The position numbers and the translations under genes were made by a program. Shown piece after piece: positions 12,325-23,759 of a stretch of 64,000 bases of DNA. How positions within the stretch are numbered: position 1 is the stretch's first letter; every line of letters begins with the position of its first letter. This stretch comes from Oegoconia quadripuncta (Eukaryota; Arthropoda; Insecta; Lepidoptera; Autostichidae), in NCBI GenBank assembly GCA_949316235.1, contig OX438758.1, positions 7,783,731 to 7,847,730 on the forward strand. The letters run 5' to 3'. Under the pieces are notes generated by a model. It had not been told where the DNA came from. It saw nothing but the letters and a program-made list of their open reading frames with translations, and searched no databases.

Positions 12325-12677
12325 TAGTATAAGATCCGGCCATAGAAATATATACCCTCATCTGTTATTCGACTATAACAAAATTATTATGTTAGTTAAT
12401 GAATATATTAATACATTGAAAATGGGTTGCCTAGCTAAATCGCGGGCCAAACGGTTAATTAATGTAAATCCAAATTAATTGTTTTTCAATTAACTTCCCC
12501 GATTTGTTATTTATAAAAATCGACCATTATCTGAAAGAACATAACATAAGGAACTGGAAAAATATAGGTTGCCTACTTTCCCTTCAGCCTAACTATGGAG
12601 TTGTCATGTATAAACATGCGAGCAAGCGTTATTAATATACCCTCATCAGTTATTTAATTGATTTTTTTTTAAATTAA
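12325..12677 (+). repeat. 353-bp inverted repeat, left arm
   Basis: Runs from TAGTATAAGATCCGGCC to TTTTAAATTAA. By eye it is the exact reverse complement of 18476-18828. It contains two direct copies of ATATACCCTCATC near its ends. No protein frame was seen. Confidence 0.9.
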
Positions 12678-13264
12678 GGCGCTGAATAGAGCCAATGACC
12701 TTGAGCAATGGATACGCCCACTTAATGTTCGATAAAGCAGCGCTGCGTCTGCGACTCGGTCAATATGCGTACCGTCAGACGAGTCGACCTTACGGGAAAC
12801 CTTCTTGCGAACTGAACTTTGAGTTAGAGCTCTCCTAAATGCAACAGGTGGCGCTGTTCGCGAAATAAAAAACAACAAAATAATAATATAACAAGGATGA
12901 TTTATTGAAATATAAATGTATAGGTTATTCATAGAATGTTTTCAAAAATAAGTTTGGGGCCAGAATGTTTCAGACACGGCGAAATAAATAAATAAAAAGT
13001 GTTATTTTTAAACGACTTCAAAAAAGGAGTATGTACACCGATATCTCCGAGATTTGGCGGTTGATTCACATGGTTCTTTTTGTAAATGAAAGGGGATACC
13101 GTCGAGTTGGTCCCATTGTAATTTCAGCGCAATCGGTCCAGTAGTTTTTGTGTAATCATGGTAAATATCAGAATGGCATTACATATTTAGACGATTGCGT
13201 AGTTTTTACACAGGGAAACTAAGTAGATACAGTTTGGGTTTGTATGGAAAAAGTGTAGACTAGA
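12678..13264. other. repeat-derived non-coding sequence
   Basis: 12678-12990 resembles a widespread repeat (GAGCCAATGACCTTGAGCAA, GGATACGCCCACTTAATG). 13010-13264 belongs to the 'cgacttcaaaaaaggag' repeat class. No gene was seen. Confidence 0.5.
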
Positions 13265-13987
13265 TCGGTGTGATTATCAGCAATAAATATGACAAATCGA
13301 AGATCATCAGGTCGAGCTGGTACACCCGAACTGCCCATTTAACCTGTAGGAGCGAGAAGGTCGCCATCGCACAAAAATTATCATGGAGATTAGCAACCAC
13401 GGATAATACTAATAACTTTTTTTAACCGACTTCAAAAAAGGAGGAGGTTCTGTATTATTTATGTATGTACATCGATTAGTCCGAGATTTTTAAGCCGATT
13501 TACGTCGGTGTGATTATCAACAATAAATATGACAAATCGAAGATCATCAGGTCGAGCTGGTATACCCCAAGTGCCCACCTAACCTGTAGGAGCGCGAAGG
13601 TTCGCCATCGCACAAAAATTATCATGGAGATTAGCAACCACGGATAAATACTAATAACTTTTTAACCGACTTCAAAAAAGGAGGAGGTTCTGTATTATTT
13701 ATGTATGTACATCGATTAGTCCGAGATTTTTAAGCCGATTTACGTCGGTGTGATTATCAACAATAAAATGTCACAAATCGAAGATCATCAGGTCGAGCTG
13801 GTATACCCCAAGTGCCCACCTAACCTGTAGGAGCGAGAAGGTTCGCCATCGCACAAAAATTATCATGGAGATTAGCAACCACGGATAAATACTAATAACT
13901 TTTTTTAACCAACTTCAAAAAAGGAGGAGGTTCTGTAATCTTTATGTATGTACATCGATTAGTCCGACATTTTTAGGCCGATTTACG
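13265..13987. repeat. 240-bp tandem repeat, three units
   Basis: Units start CGGTGTGATTATC at 13265, 13505 and 13746. Each holds GATCATCAGGTCGAGCTGG and AACCGACTTCAAAAAAGGAG. Units differ by a few bases and indels. Confidence 0.9.
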
Positions 13988-14285
13988 TGATTATAAGGCC
14001 GTGCCTGCGCTCACGCTGCTCAGCGGACTCCTCGGCAAGCCGATCGTGTATAAAACCGAGTCTATGCTCGTTCTGTTCTGGAGTTTCCTGGCGAATACGT
14101 GATTTAACGTAATCTTTCATAGCTACTAGACGTACTCGGCGAGCTTCGGGCGTCTCCTGGGAACGCGAAATTGCGTTCCGTGAGGCATTTTTTTCAAGCC
14201 GTAGTACCCTTTCAGTTTCGGTTTCTTTTGACCGACAGTTCTTTAAACGAGCAGCACCTTTCGTAAGCCTGCCCATATTGGTCAA
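13983..14285 (-). pseudogene. Helitron-like N-terminal charged-repeat fragment
   Basis: A 100-residue minus-strand frame with repeats of the type R.ETPE.R..RL (ETPEARRVRLVAMKDY, ETPEQNEHRLGFIHDR). Such repeats lie at the N-terminus of many animal Helitron Rep/helicase proteins. No Rep or helicase domain follows, so this is at most a fragment. Other charged-repeat proteins cannot be excluded. Confidence 0.45.
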
Positions 14286-14521
14286 TTAATATATTTTATT
14301 ATTTTGTAATGTCTGACCAGACACTAAAAAGAATTAAATAAAAAAGGATTAAAAAAAAACGACTTCAAAAAACCCGGAAAAAATAATTTAATTAAACTAC
14401 TGCAATATTAATAACTGAAAAGTATGAAATAAAAAACCAGAGCAGAATGTTCTTTAGAGATAAATATACACTATTATATATAATAAGAATACAATACAAT
14501 TTATATGCTATACAATAATAG

Positions 14522-14665
14522 TTAGGTATAATGATCATTGAGTTCGTGGGGCACCCATTTGTCAAGCTTTTTTACCTTGCCAATTTGACGCAAATTGACC
14601 AATATTGTTTTGACGCTAACGTCGAAAGCTGCTGCTAATTCAGCCGTAAATTGTGTATCATCAGC
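14522..14665 (-). pseudogene. mariner transposase helix-turn-helix fragment
   Basis: The minus-strand frame ADDTQFTAELAAAFDVSV, then NLRQIGKVKKLDKWVPHEL, matches the second DNA-binding helix-turn-helix and linker of mariner transposases (pattern ELAExLxVS..T...L..LGK..K.GKWVPHEL). A stop follows. It abuts the MULE fragment in a different frame. Confidence 0.75.
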
Positions 14666-15105
14666 TTTTTGGAATAGCATCCATCAGCAATCACATCAAT
14701 TATCGGTATACCGTTTTTCCTAAGGCTTCCTTCTGCTATCGCAAAATTTCTTTCTTTTTCCCCTGCTTTCTTCATAGTTTCTTGAGCAACCCTTTGCCAA
14801 TTTCTGGACAGAACGTCATGTTGGGTTTGGTATTTTTTATTTGAAATAAGAGGTAGATTTATTGCCGTAGAAAACTCTTTCAAATGTGAATGACCACCAC
14901 CAATAGATATTATGCCTGCTATGGCACAACTATTGACATCTAAGTAATCATCCTCCGGATAATCATTTTCTATATGAAACTTTAAATTGCACATTCTACA
15001 CACGAAAGTAAATTTAGAGATGAGCCCATCTCGTTTTTCGTTTATTAAATCGATAGTATTCAGATTACAGCCAAGAGGTCCGTTCAAATTTCTTGCAATT
15101 TTTTA
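14635..15105 (-). pseudogene. Mutator-like (MULE) transposase N-terminal fragment
   Basis: Reads NGPLGCNLNTIDLINEKRDG, CRMCNLKFHI (zinc-type CxxC), AGIISIGGGHSHLKEF, LPLISNKKYQTQH, ETMKKAGEKER and IPIIDVIADGCYSKK. This is the order found in the animal Mutator-like transposase domain, whose first catalytic Asp is in the V(I/V)ADG motif. The frame breaks immediately after SKK, where mariner sequence begins. Confidence 0.8.
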
Positions 15106-17064
15106 TAAAAATGCGAGTTGGCTACAAACCGCCGACAGATGCAGATTTCTTATTCCGTATTCTGATCACTTGTAATCTGATAAGTCTGAAACAGAAAACT
15201 TTCGTTATTATTTTATTAGTTAATATTATATTTACCGACTACGGCCCATTATTATTATTATTTCGTCTTTGGCCTAAGTGTTTCTCAAAAAACAAGACAA
15301 TAAGGCGGTCATCACGAACAAAATACTTTTTAGTCATATTTTCCGTAGTCAGGAATTAGTTTTTGTCTTTTATTTCATATATTATATAGCGCATTTGACG
15401 TTAGTTTGACATTTAGTTGACCATTCAGGTTACTAAGCCATTAGTTAGTACATACCTCTTCATCTTTTTTTTTTCTGAACACCTTGTGCCTCAATGTCGT
15501 ACCTGTCATTAAAAGATAATATTATTGAAACACTTCAGGAAAACTTTTTGAATAAAATCTGTTAACTTTAATGTTTTATTTTTTATTTTTTTCGTAATAG
15601 GTACATCCTATACATACACTCTGCAACGTTTGTCGGGTTAATTTTGTTAGACCTTATATATTATGATGGCCGAATCTGTGATTTTCGTAAGTCTATGGTA
15701 ATTCTCAATAGATTATTTTAGCGGTTGAAAGGAATTTATTTGTTTTTTTTTATATAATTTTTATTATATGTCCCATTGGCAATCATTTTATAAAAATCTC
15801 AAAGTTATGCTTTTGTTTTATGATGACCTTTACATATTTCTTTCGACAAGGTTTGTTTTTGGTCAAAAACAACAATATTGCCTATTATCTATTTCAGAAA
15901 TCCTAGATACTGGTAAAAATAATAATTTTACTCACTCTTGCAAAACAAGTCCGGTTGATGACTCTTCAGGGCCCAAATGATTTTTAGAACTGAAAATCAA
16001 AGAATTGTAGTACGTCAGCACCTAGGAATATGTAATGTACACAGCCATGCACAAAAATGAAATTTTTGATAAATATCACTTAGACATGTAAAAAAAGATT
16101 ACAGGATTTATCTAGACATACAATAAATAAAAGCAAATAAAATAAAAAAGACAAGAAAAGTACTGGGATCGATCCAGCACGACGAAATTCAAGCGACAAG
16201 CCCAAGTCGACTGAGCCAAACGTCTTACATAGGCGGTGACGAAAAAAGGTACCTATACATCCCGTATCAGTAGACGCAACTACAAAATAGTGAAAACATA
16301 ATTATGGTTGCGTTTTATAAATTTGGTGTTTCATGTACATACTTAATTAATTAAAAAGAGATATAATATTTTATTATACTTACTTTACAACCTCCATCAT
16401 GTGTTTCTGATTTCTTTTATATTGCCGTTTCTTCGGTTTTGTTTTTTTTTCGAGTCCATTTTCTATTATTAACTTTACCAACTTATTTATTTACAACTGT
16501 GATTACCTACCTAATAAATAAAATTATTTACACACATACAAAATTTTACCCTAATTAAATAAACAAAACAAGAAAAAGAAAGTCCTGAATATGAATATGA
16601 AAAAAAGTTCGAATATTTGGGAGAGCGTCTCAGCGCACAACACAGGTCCATCCAGCAACGCGCCTAAGCGATCACTGTCGCATTGAGTACGAGTAACAGA
16701 GAAAGCGTTACTTAGAATTATAGGGCGTAAGTGCAAATCACAAAATTAATTATTTCAATTAAAATAGACGCATTATTGAAAATCTAAAACATGAATTTGT
16801 TTTAGTAACATATATGACACAATATTGTACAAAATATCATTTATGTTAGTGAATGCATATCTGAGAAAAATAAGATTTCATGCATTTTTAGATGCTACTT
16901 TGCAATTAAATTCTATCGAGAGAAGATTGTGTAATTATGTTTTGAAAACATGAATCATGTCAGAAATATGATCAATTTTACCTATAACTTTTTTTATAAT
17001 GATACGAGCTATATGCTTTACAAAAAATGATAATCTTTCAACGCAATTGGCTGCTGTCAGCCTC
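15106..17064. other. AT-rich sequence, no gene seen
   Basis: Only chance frames. A tRNA-like relic on the minus strand at about 16155-16240 (GTTTGGCTCAGTCGACT, GGATCGATCCC) is probably a SINE head. Confidence 0.5.
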
Positions 17065-17700
17065 TTAAACGTTATTTTATTCTCTTTCTAACAGTATAAG
17101 GTTGCCTCAGTAAAAGTTTGTCACATGCACGGTTGCTGTGATTTTAGATGCGTCGTACAAGCGAGCTACATTAAATAAATACTGGATTTAAGTCAGATTA
17201 AATATTAAAAATGGTATCAAATACTTTTCACTCACATATTTATTTAATAACAATACATAATTATAATAACATAAAAATTAGAAAATTTTTTTGTTTACAT
17301 ATTTTGATTCATGAATAGCAAAAATATTTTTTAATATCTATTAAAAAATTATATAAAAATTTTTCTTTCTCCAAGTCGCTACAGGTTTAGTGTAATAAAA
17401 TATTATGACCAAATTATTTCTTTTAACATTTAGTAACAATATTGGTTCACTATATGCATTTGTTTAGTCACTCTCGTCCTTTACTCATGTCAGATGACCT
17501 GAATATTTTCTCTAAAAAGGCAGCAGGAAGATGTTATGCACTCTCTTGATGCCTCCGATTCACCTTTCAACATAGTGAAGCTCAAACTGATAGGGTCATC
17601 TTATCTCTATTTGCACGAAGGTGGGTTTGAGTTGATTCAATTCATTTCGTTACGAAAGTTTGAGAGATTATTTAATTCGAGGTAGAATAAACCACGCATT

Positions 17701-17840
17701 GGTGTCGATTCGGATGTACACCGACTAAACTAAAACTAGTTTTAAAGTAGTACTGTCTCTTTCTCCCTGGAATAGTACGATGCGACGGCACCACGCCAAA
17801 ACTGGTTTTAGTTTCGTTGGTGTACATCCGAATCGACACC
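17701..17840. mobile_element. 140-bp MITE with intact terminal inverted repeats
   Basis: Begins GGTGTCGATTCGGATGTACA and ends with its complement, flanked by ATT on both sides (17698-17700, 17841-17843). It is nested in the TTAA element. A decayed relative lies at 668-832. Confidence 0.9.
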
Positions 17841-17879
17841 ATTGTTGCTTGTAATACAACACTACAGAACTAAATAGTC

Positions 17880-18156
17880 ATGAGTTGGCCACGAAAGGTT
17901 TTAAATCGATACAAGAAATTAAATGGAAAAAAAAGAATGAATTGTTTAGTGCACAATTTACGTCAATTCAATGTGGCTTCATGCAACAAATGCACGTTGT
18001 GTCAATCTAAGTCCTGAAGATTGTGGTTGGTTTTTGGATGGCTACTTGAACCCAACGCCCTTACAAGTGGAGGATATAGTCACCGAATCAAAAGAAGATA
18101 ACGATGAAGAATTCGATTTTGATATCAGTACTTCTGACGAATCAGAAGCAGAATAA
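17880..18156 (+). pseudogene. transposase C-terminal remnant, unrecognised family
   Basis: One frame reads HELATKGFKSIQEIKWKKK. After a frame change, 17971-18156 reads LSPEDCGWFLDGYLNPTPLQ and an acidic tail, ending TAA. Its position between long TIRs suggests it is the tail of the element's own transposase. The family is not recognised. Confidence 0.45.
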
Positions 18157-18475
18157 GTTTTTAAAAAAATATTTTATTGGAAAATTTTTATATAATTTTT
18201 TAATAGATATTAAAAAATATTTTTGCTATTCATGAATCAAAATATGTAAACAAAAAAAATTTCTAATTTTTATGTAATTATAATTATGTATTGTTATTAA
18301 ATAAATATGTGAGTTAAAAGTATTTGATACCATTTTTAATATTTAATCTGACTTAAATCCAATATTTATTCAATGTAGCTCGCTTGTACGACGCATCTAA
18401 AATCACAGCAACCGTGCATGTGACAAACTTTTACTGAGGCAACCTTATACTGTTAGAAAGAGAATAAAATAACGT

Positions 18476-18828
18476 TTAATTTAAAAAAAAATCAATTAAA
18501 TAACTGATGAGGGTATATTAATAACGCTTGCTCGCATGTTTATACATGACAACTCCATAGTTAGGCTGAAGGGAAAGTAGGCAACCTATATTTTTCCAGT
18601 TCCTTATGTTATGTTCTTTCAGATAATGGTCGATTTTTATAAATAACAAATCGGGGAAGTTAATTGAAAAACAATTAATTTGGATTTACATTAATTAACC
18701 GTTTGGCCCGCGATTTAGCTAGGCAACCCATTTTCAATGTATTAATATATTCATTAACTAACATAATAATTTTGTTATAGTCGAATAACAGATGAGGGTA
18801 TATATTTCTATGGCCGGATCTTATACTA
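18476..18828 (-). repeat. 353-bp inverted repeat, right arm
   Basis: Reverse complement of 12325-12677 with no difference noticed. Its inner edge is the TTAA shared with the 1.4-kb element. Both arms have ATA just outside (12322-12324 and 18829-18831). Confidence 0.9.
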
Positions 18829-18867
18829 ATAGGTTCTATTCCCATGCAGGCAGGCCGTGCACCAAGT

Positions 18868-19490
18868 TTTTAAATTTAATGTAATTACTTATGTGCATTT
18901 ATCCGACTGCTCTTAAACGATGAAGGAAAACATCGTGAGGAAACCTGCATGCCTGAGAAATAAAAAATCTAAGTCATATGAAGACCCGCATTGGGCCAGC
19001 GTGGTGGACTATGGTCCGGCTTTTTGGTGGGAACTCGGCGAGTGACGTTGCATTTTTCTTTATAATTCTTATAATTTGTGTATTCTAACTTTTGAAGCTT
19101 AATAATGGCAGAATATTGTGCAGCACACGTTAGTGATGGTGTACAAATGAAGGGAAATGTAAATTAAAGTGCGTAACGGAGCTTTCGGGTTCCCACAAGA
19201 AGCCGCCAAAATCTTTTGTAAAGCATTCTGCCACTTTACTGAAGAATGACTTGACCGTGACTAGACTGTATACGCCAAGTATACGACGAATTACTTGTTT
19301 TGACTGAAACTGACTTACAAAGAAATAAGAGAAATAAGACATGACTGTTATGGGCTTAGATCCCTTTGCCTTCTCCTAGAGGAGAGAATAAAACGAAAAA
19401 AAAAAGGACTATGGTCCATACTCCCTCATTATACGAGGGAAGGCCTATATACCTGCAGTGGGATGTTAACGGGCGGAGATGATGATGATG
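18868..19490 (+). repeat. LINE-tailed SINE/LINE 3' fragment, split by a retro-insertion
   Basis: CGACTGCTCTTAAACGATGA, GAAACCTGCATGCCTGAGA, CATTGGGCCAGCGTGG, then (after 19018-19405) CGAGGGAAGGCCTATATACC and a (GATGAT) tail. This is a very common lepidopteran LINE 3' end. Confidence 0.7.
19018..19405 (+). mobile_element. 388-bp polyadenylated retro-insertion of unknown origin
   Basis: Flanked by a perfect 12-bp duplication GGACTATGGTCC (19006-19017, 19406-19417). It ends in AATAAAACG and a run of A, and starts GGCTTTTTGGTGGGAACTC. A related 5' part lies reversed at 51945-52084. The source RNA is not recognised. Confidence 0.85.
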
Positions 19491-19916
19491 ATTGTGTATT
19501 ATTTATATTTTTTAGGCTTCTCGAGTGCAAGTCAGAGCGACTTTGTTGATTTATTCTGTTTATTAACAGATAGTTTTATACGTGAACATTTGATTCAATT
19601 GTCCTATTGAAGCATTTGGTACAAATCTTAGTTAACAACGGACATTCGTCACTAGAGCTGGGCTCTAACTCGGCCAGTATTAGCTAATGGATTCTGAGAT
19701 AGGTCAGGCATTGGTGCTTGAATTATTGTAATTGCCCCTAGCACAAACACGATCGGAACACAAGACGACGTATGCATGTACGAACGAAAACTGCCATGTA
19801 CCACCTTACCCACAGCCATAACAAAAAACTACTACAAGAATTTCTTCAAAATTTGTCCTACGAGGATACAGAGAAGTTATTGACTGTATTGAAGTAGTCT
19901 TTACGTATATATTTTT

Positions 19917-20192
19917 GTTGGTTTGGTGTAGAATTTAGAAACTCTGCTACGATACCAAAAGGTCGTGGGTTCGAATCCCGCTAGGGGCATATGTTTGTAT
20001 GATGAATACAGACATGTGTACCCGAGTTATGGATGTTTTGCATTTATATATGTATTTATTTATTTACAAAAAAAAATGTATTTGTGTAGTGTATCAACCA
20101 TCTAGTATCCACAACACAAGCCTAGTTGCTTAGTGTGGAACTAGATGGCGCTGTCTGTATATGTCCAAGGATATTTTATTTATTATTATTTA
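19917..20192 (+). repeat. SINE-A, near full length
   Basis: Head TTTGGTGTAG with box B GGGTTCGAATCCCGC, full body, and tail TTATTTATTATTATT. Confidence 0.85.
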
Positions 20193-20408
20193 ATATATTT
20201 AGCTTTACGCCTGCGGCTTTGCCTGCGTGGAATAATTTCATCGCGGATTTGTTTAATTTCTTTATCCCACGGGAACAACTCACTTTATCGGAATAAAAAA
20301 TACCATATGTCTTAATCTCGGGTATTTTCTACATTCTACGAACGAACGAACGAACATCCAAACTATCGCATTTATAATATTAGTTAGAAGTTAGATAGAT
20401 TAGTTAGA

Positions 20409-20603
20409 CACACAACAATGCTATTAACATTGCTGCTTGGCGGCAGATTTTTAGATAAGTTGGTGGTAGCTAGCAAGGCGTACATTTAAAATGCCCTACC
20501 ACCAACCAAACCGAGTACTTAAACAAGTACCCCGCTGGGGATCGAACCCGCGACCTCCGAATCGTAAATCCAATGTTGTTTACATTGAGCCACGGAGGCG
20601 GTT
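20409..20603 (-). repeat. SINE-C, 5' two-thirds
   Basis: Head (CCTCCGTGGCTCAATG, box B GGTTCGATCCCC) at the high end. The body runs to the GCAATGTTAATAGC motif. The 3' tail is missing. Confidence 0.85.
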
Positions 20604-23063
20604 AAGAAAGTTATAACTGTATCCTTACTGGACTATAACTTCAGACTATAATTTTTGACATTGACTCGAAAAGAAGAAGAGGACTTCAGACTTTTGCCTG
20701 CCATATAAGTCTATTGTGTGATGTGATTTATTTGTTTAACCGTACACAAGAATAGAATCATTTTACTATTGAGCACATACAATGATATCCAACAACTCGT
20801 TCCCTTTCAGTCCTGGTTCTCAATATTTTCCAAAAAAAATTCACCAATACCAGATGTCAATGGCAGTGACACTATCGCCTATTCCGCCGTGTTTGGCACC
20901 GACTATTTCTGCCAGGCCGTCATTTCAGCTGGAACCACCGATTGGTGTATCTGAGTATATTGCTGGTCGGATTTTTGAATTGCCAGTTTGGAATTTGTTA
21001 CTATCTCTTCGGTAAATAATGGTTACATTTGGTGAGCATTCATTGCTTTCTGGTTTACTATTGTGAAATAAAACATCTTTATTTTCTTGACACAGTCGGT
21101 TTTTGCTGTGTGGTTTCGGCACTGAAATAGAATACAACCAACCCGTCTCTGCCCGTGGGTGTCGCAAAAAATGACTAAGGGACTGTCCACCAAAAAACAT
21201 CTCTAGATTGACACGTTTCAACGACGATGGACTCGCCACCGGTCACGTGTGCATTTCTGTATATTTCATACGGTGAACCGTGGATGTTTTAGTACAGTCA
21301 GCTGAAGAGAAACATACAGTCATATGTGAATAGGGACATTTCTCTGCAGCTGACTGTACATTGCAAGTGTCTTATAGAAACTACAAATTAGGTGGCCTAA
21401 CCGCTAACAGCGCTTTCATATTTCAAAATTCTAAATTCTAAATTTTTCGGTACTTCTACGACGAGGATCTATTTCCAGATGTTTATTCTTTTTCACCATA
21501 TTTATAGTAATTCTCAAATAATATTGCTTTTGTACGTGTAATAGTTTTAATCTAAAAGTATGAGTGTTAATAAAACAATGAACTTCAGCCTGCTTTTTTC
21601 ACCGACATCCCCTGCACAAGTTTGCTATCCAGTGCAAGTCTGCTGGACCAATAGGCGCGGATCTCACGGCCCTGCCTCACCTCTTACGGTGCCCAACTCC
21701 ATTCCTACTACAACAGTCGCTATCCCAGGGTGAAACCCGACCACCCGTCGCAAAGTGTTAACGACCTCCTCCTTTTTTGAACTCGGTTAAAAGAGCATAA
21801 TACCTTAAGCTGCATAGTTGGCCTAGTCGTCGCCTTTATAATGTTTAGTCTGTTATTATAAGTCTGCATGTTTTCACCTCAGATTTACCCAAAACGCTCA
21901 CTCCAATAATGCCACCTTCAAAGTTTTTTTTCTAACAACTTCCAAACTAAGCGTCTAACACCTATCGCGTTGAACTCGAAACGGCGGCGTGATTTTAAAA
22001 ATAGAATGTATAAAAAATTCTTAAAGTTCGGCGCAGGATTCTACTTGAAGCCTCACTTTCGAACTACTGGCGGCTTAGCGGAGGAACTTGGAGCACGTTT
22101 TGAAAACGGAATTTTATTCAATGGTAGCTTTTAGTAAGACTATTATGTATTTACTTTAATCGGTTTAGAGTTCACTTTGATGTAGGGAGTTGTGAAAATG
22201 TTATTTGTGGACTGTTACGAATAAGTATTTGGTATGGGACGTCTGCTGGCTACAGACGGATGGTCGGTCCACTTGTGGGGCTATTCAATCCAATTTCCTT
22301 TGCGGAGCATTATTTACTGTGATCCTGGTTCAGTCCGTCCACTAAATCTTCCGGTCTTCTTGCAGAACTTTATGATTGATGGAAATTGGTTCAGCTGTTG
22401 TGGTATTATTTAGCGTTTCACACAGTTGGTTTGGTATATCTGGGGTGATGTAATCCCCGGACTAGAGCATTTGTAAATTAGATTAAAACCAATTCACAAA
22501 TGGATGATATTTAGTACAATTTCCAACCAAATAATTTATAATTCAACAAACTGTAAGAGTCCACCTTTGTTTTTTCTATGTTTAATGGGAGGATTCGCCC
22601 TAATCGCCCTGAGACACTGACGTAATAACACCTTTAATTTTTTATCGGGGTTTAAAATTATACATACCTATAATACGAATAAAATTCAATGACAGATCGC
22701 AAATTAACTATCAAATTTGTTGCGTGAACTTATTCAGCTTCTTCACGAAGTGTCTAAGAACAGTATAATATAATGCTGCTGCTTCTTGTCGTGGCCTATT
22801 TGTAATCGGGCTAATTTTAAGATCGACCTGCGACATTAACATGGAAATAGAGTAGGGCGCTGGATGCAAATTAATGAACAAGGCTCTTAGTGGAACGCGG
22901 CGACAATGAACTCGGAGTTCCTGCTCATCTAAATACGACAGTTGTTCCATATCGATCTATACATGGTACAGTCATGTGCAGCTAAAAATGTAGCTCTAGC
23001 GCTCACCTATTGCGTTAAGAGGGTATATTCCGTCTAGTGGTGCCCTCATTGGATTTGGAAATT
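20604..23063. other. mostly unassigned; one coding-like decayed patch
   Basis: 20780-21240 reads on the minus strand as pieces such as FFGGQSLSHFLRHPRAETGW and NDGLAEIVGAKHGGIGD with stops between. The family is not recognised. 21595-21795 is GC-richer and ends in a 'cctccttttttgaa' repeat motif. The rest shows nothing supportable. Confidence 0.4.
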
Positions 23064-23384
23064 TAACCGCCTCCGTGGCTCAATGTAAACAACATTGGGT
23101 TTACGTTTCGGAGGTCGCGGGTTCGATCCCCAGCGGGTTACGTATTTTTAGTACTCTCGGTTGGTGGTAGGGCATATCAAATGTCCGCCTGGCTAGCTAC
23201 CACCATCTTATCTAAATCTGCCACCAAACAGCTATGTTAATAGCATTGTTGTGTTCCGGTTGTCAGAGATAAGATAACCAGTCCCCGAAATAGGATGGGG
23301 TTTCCCGGTCAGTACGCTACCACCTTCCGCCTTAACATCAGGTGTGATTGAGGTCAAGTGTTAACCCGTTGTGGATAAAAAAAA
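23064..23384 (+). repeat. SINE-C, near full length
   Basis: Head AACCGCCTCCGTGGCTCAAT with box B GGTTCGATCCCC, full body with TCACACCTGATG on the complement, and an A-rich tail. Confidence 0.85.
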
Positions 23385-23537
23385 CAGAATAAATTAAAAT
23401 AATCTGGCATGCACTCGAAAAGCTTATAAACTAATTATTGTAATTATAAATGATGTCGAGTCCCTGATCAAGGAGAGATGGTGTTTATAGCTCAGGCTCA
23501 TGCCTATTATAAATACCATAAGTTTTTTCTATAATAC

Positions 23538-23759
23538 TTTTTTTTTTTTATGCACGACGGGTTTGTATTTGACCTCAATCACACCTGATGTTAAGTGAAG
23601 ATGAGGTCGAAGGTGGAAGCGTACTGACCCGGAAACCCCAATACATTTGGGGGACTGGCTATCTTATCTCTGACAACCGGAACACAACAATGTCATTAAC
23701 ATTGCAGCTTGGCGGCAGATTTAGATAAGATGGTGGTAGCTAGCCAGGCGGACATTTAA
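23538..23759 (-). repeat. SINE-C, 3' part of a split copy
   Basis: Tail (poly-T on plus) and body up to GGACATTTAA. The missing head portion resumes at 25071, so the 1.3 kb between is an insertion. Confidence 0.85.

Larger units (their letters stand above)
17069..18475. mobile_element. TTAA-flanked element with long terminal inverted repeats
   Basis: Arms of about 300-310 bp (17069-17366 and 18173-18475) begin ACGTTATTTTATTCTC. They are flanked by TTAA at 17065-17068 and 18476-18479. The interior has an acidic-tailed frame remnant (17971-18156) and a nested MITE. TTAA duplication suggests a piggyBac-like mover, but no piggyBac catalytic domain is visible. Confidence 0.75.
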
